From positions 62,001 to 126,000 of the forward strand of contig JAKBSJ010000004.1 in the NCBI GenBank assembly GCA_021844945.1: a stretch of DNA of 64,000 bases. Direction: 5' to 3'. Positions 56,736 to 64,000 of the stretch are shown piece after piece. How positions within the stretch are numbered: the first letter of the stretch is position 1; every line of letters starts with the position of its first letter. The position numbers were made by a program, and so were the translations under genes. The notes below the pieces were generated by a model. That model had not been told where the DNA came from. It searched no databases and saw only the letters and a program-made list of their open reading frames with translations. Source of the DNA: Thermoplasmata archaeon (GTDB lineage Archaea > Thermoplasmatota > Thermoplasmata > Lutacidiplasmatales > UBA184).

Positions 56736-58055
56736 TCATTGGATCACCAACCCCGGACCCGGCTCGATTCGGAAGGGATGGGACTCGATATCATGGACGG
56801 CTCCTCGGTGTTTCTCGACACGCAGGGTCCGTTCAACGGCGCCGCTCGGGTGGACTCGGCGATGCAGAACGATCACCCCCGTCACGAAGTACTCCTCAAT
56901 GGCGGTATCGCCACCGTCGAGGCCAAACTCTTCGGTCAGGAGCGTGAGGCGGTTCATCCGGCTCAGGCCACGGAGGAAGTCCCGGACCTCTTCGTAGCGG
57001 CGGACCGGGACGAACGGGCTGACGGTATCGATCACGATCCGTTTGGGATTGTCGAGTTGTACTCGTGTGAAGAGTTCCTCTAGCACCCGGTTTGACGAAC
57101 GCCTCTGCGCCTCGGGGGTCGCGTGACTCTGGATCAGCGTGTCGAACGCGTTCGTCAGACTGAGGACCGTAATCATGCCCTTGCGTACTTGGGCGCGGAG
57201 ATCGAATCCCAAGCTCTCGGCCAATGCGACCTCTTCGGCGGGCGTAGAATTGGTCGTCACCAGCAACCCGCGCTCGCCGCGATGGGCCGCGGCGATCAGG
57301 AACTGCAGGGACAACGTCGTCTTCCCGCACCCGACGTCGCCCACCACGAGATAGATCCGCCCGTCGATGAATCCGCCTCCCAGGAGCGCGTCCAGCTGAG
57401 CGCAGCCCGTACTCACGTGGCCCACGGCGACCGGAGTGGAGACGAAGGAGCGCACGCGCTCGCCGATCTTCTGGGCGAGGTCTGCCTCGATAACATCCAC
57501 TCCATATGCCTCTGATAGCCGTCGCCCGTCGTCGGCGAGGGGAGGAACGACCACGAGCGAGGGACGCAGGTTGGCATCGGGCATGTCGCTGACTTTCGCG
57601 TAGTGTCCCAGTACTTGAAGTCGCCCGGGCCGGGTCGGGGGGGGAGGTGCCTCTACATCGAACACGAATTGGCGTCCTTCCCGGCGCGCTAGAATATCAA
57701 AGTAGTGTTCGACTCCAGACTTCCCTTTGATGGATGCGGGAATCTGAACTTCGTAGCCGGCATCTCGTAGGGCTCGCCCGACGGAATCTAGGACCGACAC
57801 TACGGGTGGTAGCTGGTCCCGCTCGATCTCGAACTGCCTCTCACTCCCGTTCGAGGGATGGAGAATGCCCTGCTGGCGCAGGTTGGCAATCGCGTCTCCA
57901 ACGGGAATACCGAGATAGGACGCGTGGGAAACCGGTACAACGGTCCCGCCCTCCACCTTCACAACGTCGGCGACCGCTTCAGGGCTGCGAAGTATCTGGT
58001 AGAGCAAGAGATTGGAAGGATCGGACACGCTTTCCTCTTCGCTATCGACGCCCAA
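56736..58055 (-). CDS. RecA/KaiC-superfamily ATPase with N-terminal wHTH and nuclease-fold-like region
   Basis: GCAQLDALLGGGFIDGRIYLVVGDVGCGKTTLSLQFL; RIVIDTVSPF; N-terminal IKGKSGVEHYFDILARREGRQFVFDVEAP. Confidence 0.82.
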   Translation of the reverse strand: MGVDSEEESVSDPSNLLLYQILRSPEAVADVVKVEGGTVVPVSHASYLGIPVGDAIANLRQQGILHPSNGSERQFEIERDQLPPVVSVLDSVGRALRDAGYEVQIPASIKGKSGVEHYFDILARREGRQFVFDVEAPPPPTRPGRLQVLGHYAKVSDMPDANLRPSLVVVPPLADDGRRLSEAYGVDVIEADLAQKIGERVRSFVSTPVAVGHVSTGCAQLDALLGGGFIDGRIYLVVGDVGCGKTTLSLQFLIAAAHRGERGLLVTTNSTPAEEVALAESLGFDLRAQVRKGMITVLSLTNAFDTLIQSHATPEAQRRSSNRVLEELFTRVQLDNPKRIVIDTVSPFVPVRRYEEVRDFLRGLSRMNRLTLLTEEFGLDGGDTAIEEYFVTGVIVLHRRVHPSGAVERTLRVEKHRGAVHDIESHPFRIEPGPGLVIQ

Positions 58056-58645
58056 GGTCCTTCACGGGAAATACGAACCATTCGGCCCGTAGCTCACCTG
58101 GGGTCTCCCTTGGTCTCCTTTCTCGATGCCATCTCTCTGGAAGAACGGCTAGGAGCAAGTTTATCACCGCACAAGATTGAACGCGCATTTTTCATAGCCG
58201 TCGGGCGACTGTGTGAGATAACTCGCTGCACCACATGCTATCTTGGGAACGGGGAGGAGCGGGAATTCCAAGTATTTTAACTCTGTCAAACCGTAATCAT
58301 GCTACGGGCTATCACGACATTGCTCGAGGTCAAGTGGCTCCGGCGCGGTCGGATGACTAAGTAAGCGACTCCAGCTTACGACCGCCAGGAAAGACGTCCA
58401 ATCGGGGGCGCGGACACCGGATGGCTCCTCTCCTCTCTACGATCAGGTGCCCTGCTTCGCGCTCTTTAGGGAGGGTGGCCAGAAACTTCCTGCACTGATT
58501 AGTGGACCCCAGGGATGCGGGTAGTAAGTCAATGCGCCATGTCCAATGGCGTGGCTTTGGGTTCCCGGCGGCCGTTACACACTATAGGCCCTCCCCAGGG
58601 AAGAGCTTGCTCGGTAGATTGGTCGCCGGCTTCCGACATGGGGTT

Positions 58646-58903
58646 CTAGGAACGGGCCGACACCGGTCCAGGCCATCGTAAGTGTAAACGGATGGTTTTG
58701 GAAGCCCGTTCTGTAAAGGCGAGGAGGCGGAACGAGTAGGCGAACCGTTTGGTCTTCTTCCCGGACGAAACTCTCGCCCCCTTCTCCTCGTCCTTCTCGG
58801 TCGGAGCAGGGGAGGGATCCTTCTTGGCCTCCTCCCTCTCCTTCGTTGCTGGCAACGGGCCGGCACCGGTATGCTTGGGTCTCCGACACAGGCGGCGTTG
58901 CAT
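58646..58903 (-). CDS. Small charged hypothetical protein (uncertain)
   Basis: EREEAKKDPSPAPTEKDEEKGARVSSGKKTKRFAYSFRLL; downstream of TATA/palindrome; frame choice uncertain. Confidence 0.3.
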   Translation of the reverse strand: MQRRLCRRPKHTGAGPLPATKEREEAKKDPSPAPTEKDEEKGARVSSGKKTKRFAYSFRLLAFTERASKTIRLHLRWPGPVSARS

Positions 58904-58932
58904 TCCATGGCCAAAGCCGACCAGTACGGTAT

Positions 58933-58964
58933 CCTTATATACTATGTTGCTTAGTTACAACTAA
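58933..58964 (-). promoter_or_regulatory. Candidate promoter with palindromic operator
   Basis: Palindrome TTAGTTGTAACTAA (58951-58964) followed on - strand by TATATAAGG (58933-58941). Confidence 0.5.
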
Positions 58965-59071
58965 ATACATGGGTCCTGAAAGTGCTTTCTCGTAGATTTC
59001 CCCCGAGTTTTCTATTGAGTTTTCTCTATGGCGTACATGTGGCCCCGCAAATCCCCGCGAAACTCGGAGTA

Positions 59072-59098
59072 GTTGCAAAAGGTACTCGCTTTTGCAAC
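59072..59098. repeat. Perfect 10-bp inverted repeat (stem-loop)
   Basis: GTTGCAAAAG-gtactcg-CTTTTGCAAC. Confidence 0.85.
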
Positions 59099-59233
59099 AA
59101 GTCGAGCACCCGCGGGCCATGGCAACCGCTTTAGCGGGATTCTTCCCTGGATTCCTGCATGGGACGCCCCTTTCGTCCGAGCGACGCGAGCCGGTTTCTC
59201 GAGCAGCTTCGTGCGGAGCTCGCTCGAGATCCT

Positions 59234-59485
59234 TCAATAAGCGGTCAAGTCGGCTCGGACGCGCTCTGCCGCCGGCGGGAGTGCTCCTGTGAAGCGTTGT
59301 CCGAAGGCGGTGCGGGCGACGTCTCCGAATCGGTCCATAGCGGCTCTCCGAGCAGGGGTGAGTCCCTCGCGAAAGAGGTGCGAACCCAGCCGCTGGAAGA
59401 TGACCCGATCCCCTCGCAGGTAGGCGATCAGCGGGACTGTCTCATGGGTTTGAGGGTCGATCACGTCCAACCTGAGGCTCTGCAT
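59234..59485 (-). CDS. Small hypothetical protein
   Basis: MQSLRLDVIDPQTHETVPLIAYLRGDRVIFQRLGSHLFREGL...; frame open further upstream; possibly a fragment. Confidence 0.45.
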   Translation of the reverse strand: MQSLRLDVIDPQTHETVPLIAYLRGDRVIFQRLGSHLFREGLTPARRAAMDRFGDVARTAFGQRFTGALPPAAERVRADLTAY

Positions 59486-59614
59486 CCCGCACGACTCACC
59501 GAGTATCAGGTCGTCAGGGTTTAGAACCTCATCGCGCGCGCATGAGAACCGTTCTTGGCGACATGTAACTCATTTGCACGATAAGATATTCATTCGGACT
59601 CCCTCTCCCGACTG

Positions 59615-60665
59615 GTGCGAGTCGCCGTTCCCTTGGTCCTCGCTCCCACTGAGGTGAGTGAGTTCCGACGCTGGGCACGCGATCGCTCGTCCCCTTACCG
59701 CCGGGACCTCCGCGTTCGGATCGTCCTTGCCGCTGCCCGGGCCGAGTCGAAAGATCAGATCGCAGAGGTTCTCGGAACCCGTCCCCACACTCTCGGCCCT
59801 TGGTGTCGGCGTTTCGCTCTGCTCCGACTGGAGGGACTTCGGCGGGACCCACCACACTCCGGCCACCGACCGCTCCTGTTGCCGGAAGTGGTACAACGGA
59901 TCCTCCCCGCCACTACCTCCGAGAAACCTCGAGGCAGGGCCGATTGGTCGACCTGATCGTTGGCCCGACCCCTGGGGGTGAGCCACATGCCGGTTCAGCA
60001 GATCTGGCCTAAGCCCGGACTCCAGCCCCACCGAACCTTGTCGTTCAAGTTGAGCAGCGGCCTACGGTTCGTAAGAAAACTCATCGATGAGGTGGGGCCC
60101 TACATACACTCGTCCGAACGGGCGGTGATCTTCAGCCTAGACGAAAAGCCCCAGCTGCAGGCGCTCGAGCGGACGCCGGTGGTCCTTCCGATGGCGGACC
60201 AATGGTGGGGAGGCCGACCCCACGACTATCGGCGCCATCGGAAGATCGAACCGTATGTGGCGCTGAGCACTCTCGATGGTCACGTGACCCACGCCTTCTA
60301 TCCACGCCACCGCCACCAGAAGTTCCTCGGGTTCCTGTGGATTCTGGACCAGCAGGTACCGACCGATCTGCCCGTCGGGGTCACGCTCGACAAACTGAGC
60401 ACGCACAAGATCGATGAGGTCGAGCGGTGGCTCTATCGACACCGACGATTCCATTTCGTGCCGACGGGGGCGTCGTAGATGAACATGGTCGAAGAATAGT
60501 TCACCCAAATGGAGGAGAATATCATCTATCGAGGGAGTTTCACGAGCGTTCCCGCCCTGAAGGAGCCCGTCGCGGCGAGCGACGGCCGCGCCGAACCCCG
60601 GGTCTGGACGAAGGGCTCGACCACCATCCTCAAGAGAGCCGCGCGGATCCGACCGCGAATGGGAC
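59615..60665 (+). pseudogene. IS630-family transposase relic, one frame with three premature stops
   Basis: RARIVLAAA-like RVRIVLAAARAESKDQIAEVLGTRP; SLARPLGVSHMPVQQIW; VIFSLDEKPQLQALERTPVVLPM; DYRRHRKIEPYVAL; LDKLSTHK; stops at 59954 TGA, 60476 TAG, 60497 TAG. Confidence 0.85.
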
Positions 60666-60692
60666 CCCCTCTGTTAATTTTGAGTCGACCAA

Positions 60693-61733
60693 TCAGTAGC
60701 CGATTTCGCAACGTCCCCTCAGCGGTTCCCCATCTTCAATCCGACGACCTACCCTCCTGGCTTCCCGGAGGAACCTTTCTCGCGCGGTGGCGACGTGCGT
60801 CTCGGCATCCTTGACCGCCCGCACCATTTCGTCCAGCTCCCGATCCTGGCTCAGCTCTCGGAAGACCCTCTCTAGGCCGGCTTCCGTTCCCAATTCTGGA
60901 GATTCCACGGGGAAAGAAGCCTCCTCATGGGGCCTAGCGTTCACGGTGTCCCCCCAACGGTTGCAATCTTGGGCGATCTCGGATGGCTCGGGAGTTCCAC
61001 TAGCGGATGCCTTCAATCTCTCCCACATGTACAGGGCCATCTCGTCCGTCGGAGACCCTTCCGCTTCGGAAGATTCGACCGAGGGGCTCCCCCTTGGCGG
61101 CGTCCTCAGCCGGAGAAGCACTTCACGGATCTTGGCCAGTAAGAGGGTTCCCGCCGCTCCCTGGATGGGCCGTTGGAGGCCCCCCCAATGGCGGAAGAAC
61201 TCGCCCGTGAACGGAGCCTCTCCGGTGAGTCGTCGGCTTTCCAATAGAGCCACGTCGAGTTCGTTTTTGGCTGATTGGACCAACGGATAGGCGGCAATAT
61301 GCTCAATCGCCTGCCGGACCGTCTCACGCGCATCGTCGCTTCGCCCGGTGACTAGAGGCTCAGGATCCAAGAACAGCTTTCCCAGCTCGTGCGCGTGAGC
61401 CTGCCGCTCGGCCGGGGAAGGGAGAGCCGAATCCCGTAGCGGACGCCTTCTCTGTTGCCGGAACGTTCGACCAATGAGAGCTGCGAGCGCTCCCTCCCCT
61501 TCGTCCTTCAACGACATCTTGCTGCGAATGAGTCCTTCGAACTCTTCCCGCTCCGTGTCGTCAGGAATCAGGCCGTCCAAGCCCGCAAATCGGTTCTTGC
61601 GAGCCAGGATCAGTCGGCGAGCGAGTGCCTTGGGGCTATCGATTTTCCATACCTGCGCGAGGTGGAGAATAGTCTCCTGAACTCTTCGGAGCCTAGGCGT
61701 AGTGTCGCTGCCTTGGTCCTCCTCCCGCGACAT
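60693..61733 (-). CDS. Hypothetical protein (346 aa, charged, soluble)
   Basis: Long ORF with coding-like composition; AT-rich TTAATATT upstream near 61810. Confidence 0.65.
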   Translation of the reverse strand: MSREEDQGSDTTPRLRRVQETILHLAQVWKIDSPKALARRLILARKNRFAGLDGLIPDDTEREEFEGLIRSKMSLKDEGEGALAALIGRTFRQQRRRPLRDSALPSPAERQAHAHELGKLFLDPEPLVTGRSDDARETVRQAIEHIAAYPLVQSAKNELDVALLESRRLTGEAPFTGEFFRHWGGLQRPIQGAAGTLLLAKIREVLLRLRTPPRGSPSVESSEAEGSPTDEMALYMWERLKASASGTPEPSEIAQDCNRWGDTVNARPHEEASFPVESPELGTEAGLERVFRELSQDRELDEMVRAVKDAETHVATARERFLREARRVGRRIEDGEPLRGRCEIGY

Positions 61734-62088
61734 TTGTCTCCGTGTCGCGCGATATGAGTTCCGAGAGCGCCTTCGGGCTCACGCGACAAACCACCGAAAG
61801 TTCGACACAATATTAACTAATGCAGGGTCTGCACGAAAGAGGCGGAGTCGCGACTCGCCAAATCGAGGCGGTTCTACAAGGGTGTGGGGACCCACGACCG
61901 GGGTTACTACCGGGTGGGCTCACCCTGAGTCACGAGTTGCCGCGTAGACAGTTTGAGCGTGAGGCGTTCCGAGACGGCATCACGCGCGTGCGCCCTTCCC
62001 CTCGGCGCCAAGATTTATACGATGAGCTAGGACCTCGTGCGCCGGAGACGATTCCCCAGAGTCTTACCAATCGCTGTGGGTGGCCGCG

Positions 62089-64000
62089 ATGATTCTGGTC
62101 GGATGGAGTAAGGTGGGGAGCATTCCGCTAAGCTGGACTGGCGCCGAATGCCAACGCCGTTCGACCGCCGTCGCGGGCCGTACCGCAGTCCTGGTCCTCC
62201 TGTTGGTAGCTCTCTTCCTCCTCTCTAGCGTCCTAGCTCCGATCGGACTTGGCCCAGGGTCTAACGCGACACGAAGTGGGGCCGCCGTCCCGAGGGATGC
62301 CCTCGCGGTGACCGCTTCAGTTTCCTCTCCTTCCCAGGTGGGAAGCTCGAGCGGGCCAGCGGTTGCTTCCTTCGGCTCCGCCGCGATGCCCGATTCGCCC
62401 TCTTCCAGCGGTGGCTCCCCCACCGGACGGAATGGACCTCCGGCTCACGCCTCGGTGGATTCAATCCCCCTGGCACCGCCAGACTCCGCAGCCTCCGTCG
62501 CCTCTCCGAGCTCCATCAGTTCCCCGGCGATCGATGGGTCCGCTACGAATCACTGCGGGGGATGCGGGAATCTCCATCTCTCGCTTACCACGACGCACAG
62601 CAACGACCTCCTCGTGGTCGTTGTCACCGACTACCAAGATAGCAGACATCTCTCTGCCTCGGATTTGAGTGACAGTAACAGTCTGACTTGGAGTGAGAGA
62701 GGAACCGTACTCAACGTAGGGAGTCTCGACGAGTACGTGTTCTACGCATTGAGCAGTGCTAGCGGAAGTGATACGATAACGATCCACTACCCAGACGCGG
62801 TGAGCCCGCAGGACACGAGCGCCCTTGCCTTTGGTGTCTCGAACGTGGACACGCCTTCTCCCTGGGCCTCTGGAGGCCCCGTACCGAACTCAAGCGGAGG
62901 CAGCAACACGGCTTCGGCGAGCATTTCGACGACCACCGCTGAAGACCTAGTCTTGGGGCTACTGGCTACGAAGCCGGTTAACACTGTCGCACCGACGAGC
63001 GGTTTCAGTGCTGTAACCTCCCAAGTCTCGAGTGGCCATACCCTGACGTACGGGGTGTATGCGCCGGAGCCTTCCGCAGGAACCTACACGCCAGGGGCCA
63101 CTCTCAGCTCTACCCAAGAGTGGGCCTTTATCGCAGATGCGGTCGACCCCGCGCTGGTGCAAGGGACCCCCTCGGCGACGCGGAACCCGGTGGATGTGCT
63201 CCAGGCGACGACGATCTCGACGACGGCGGCGACCGGGGGGTCGGGAGGGTACACGTATGCCTGGTCGGGGACGGTGCCGACGGGGTGCACGCTACCGAGC
63301 GGGACGAACACGACCTCGTTCGGTTGTACCCCGAGCTCGGGGACCCAAGGAACGTACACAATCACGGTGACGTATGGGGACTCGAACGGGAACTCGGTGC
63401 AAGACTCGTTCACGTTGACGGTAGACCCGGTGTTGAACGCCCCGGGAACTCCGACGGCGACGGTGAACCCCGTGGATGTAGGACAGCAGACAGTGCTGAC
63501 GGCGACGGCGGCGACGGGAGGCTCGGGTTCGTACACGTATTCGTGGAGCGGGCTGCCGACGGGGTGCAGCAGTTCGAACACGTTGACGCTGGATTGCACT
63601 GCGACGTCGGTGGGGTCTGGGACGTATACGATTACCGTCACGGCGACGGACGGGAACGGCCAGACGGCGACGAGCGGTGCATTGACGTTGACGGTGGACC
63701 CGGCGCTGACGGCAGGGACTCCCTCGGCGACTCCGAACCCGGTCGACTCGGGCCAAGCGACGACGGTCTCGACGACGGCGGCGACGGGGGGGTCGGGGGG
63801 CTATACCTACACTTGGTCGGGGTCGGTGCCGACGGGGTGCGCGCTACCGAGTGGGACGAGCACGACCTCGTTCGGTTGCACGCCGAGCGGATACACAAGT
63901 CCGGCGACATTCACGATCACGGTGACGTATGGGGACTCGAGCGGGAACTCGGTGCAAAACTCGTTCACGTTGACGGTGGACGGCGCGATAGCGAGCCTGA
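62089..64000 (+). CDS. Secreted/surface protein with Ig/PKD-like repeats (3' end outside window; absent from ORF track)
   Basis: Manual translation MILVGWSKVGSIPLSWTGAECQRRSTAVAGRTAVLVLLLVALFLLSSVLAPIGLG...; no stop through 64000; repeats GGSGGYTYxWSGxxPTGC...TYTITVTYGDSxGNSV. Confidence 0.88.
   Translation, partial: MILVGWSKVGSIPLSWTGAECQRRSTAVAGRTAVLVLLLVALFLLSSVLAPIGLGPGSNATRSGAAVPRDALAVTASVSSPSQVGSSSGPAVASFGSAAMPDSPSSSGGSPTGRNGPPAHASVDSIPLAPPDSAASVASPSSISSPAIDGSATNHCGGCGNLHLSLTTTHSNDLLVVVVTDYQDSRHLSASDLSDSNSLTWSERGTVLNVGSLDEYVFYALSSASGSDTITIHYPDAVSPQDTSALAFGVSNVDTPSPWASGGPVPNSSGGSNTASASISTTTAEDLVLGLLATKPVNTVAPTSGFSAVTSQVSSGHTLTYGVYAPEPSAGTYTPGATLSSTQEWAFIADAVDPALVQGTPSATRNPVDVLQATTISTTAATGGSGGYTYAWSGTVPTGCTLPSGTNTTSFGCTPSSGTQGTYTITVTYGDSNGNSVQDSFTLTVDPVLNAPGTPTATVNPVDVGQQTVLTATAATGGSGSYTYSWSGLPTGCSSSNTLTLDCTATSVGSGTYTITVTATDGNGQTATSGALTLTVDPALTAGTPSATPNPVDSGQATTVSTTAATGGSGGYTYTWSGSVPTGCALPSGTSTTSFGCTPSGYTSPATFTITVTYGDSSGNSVQNSFTLTVDGAIASL
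63148..63981 (+). repeat. Three tandem Ig/PKD-like units (~279, ~273, ~282 nt)
   Basis: Units 63148-63426, 63427-63699, 63700-63981 each begin after TVD/VD-P and share GGSG[GS]YTY.WSG...PTGC. Confidence 0.85.

Noticed and set aside
60476-60499. TAG codons in transposase as pyrrolysine or other recoding
   Set aside because: Family positions are Trp/aromatic, an additional TGA exists upstream, and no Pyl genes are in the window; decay is simpler.
59560-60700. Terminal inverted repeats for the IS630 relic
   Set aside because: Only a weak ACTCA-level similarity between flanks; no convincing ends or target duplication.
63084-63756. Minus-strand ORFs with repeats (YVYEPEPPVAAVAV...)
   Set aside because: Antisense to the + strand Ig-like repeat protein, which has signal peptide, sensible domains and continues off the window.
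1-64000. CRISPR array or rRNA genes
   Set aside because: No regularly spaced direct repeats or rRNA-like conserved stretches seen.

Overview
High-GC archaeal chromosome segment; gene content and leaderless-style promoters suggest Thermoplasmata or a relative, but this is inference. The left ~58 kb is densely coded. It holds aEF-2 (truncated at the window edge), the conserved archaeal exosome superoperon (rpoP, rpl37ae, rrp42, rrp41, rrp4, SBDS, psmA), RadB, GlyRS, MoeA, PurQ, Trm1, Lhr-type helicase, LarE, UvrB, a BtuCDF/FecCD-type ABC transporter and cell-surface glycosylation genes. A tightly overlapping eight-gene heme operon (hemA-C-D-B-Q-L-E-H) follows, then an IscA-like protein, an ABC-2 exporter and sulfur-transfer proteins. 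The right end (about 58.2-64 kb) is accessory: an IS630-type transposase relic with three in-frame stops, hypotheticals, several inverted repeats, and a repeat-rich secreted protein that runs off the window and is absent from the supplied ORF track. Main items for follow-up: an archaeal heme operon of the coproporphyrin-dependent type; a GcvH-like/TusA-like fusion with the lipoyl lysine replaced by Arg, next to a rhodanese; a putative G1 (eqolisin-like) glutamic peptidase; a tRNA-Trp with a 91-nt intron complementary to its own anticodon region; and a 12-mer (CGTAGTAGGTTA) clustered after EF-2 and repeated just upstream of hemB. All calls come from reading the sequence and translations; no database search was run.
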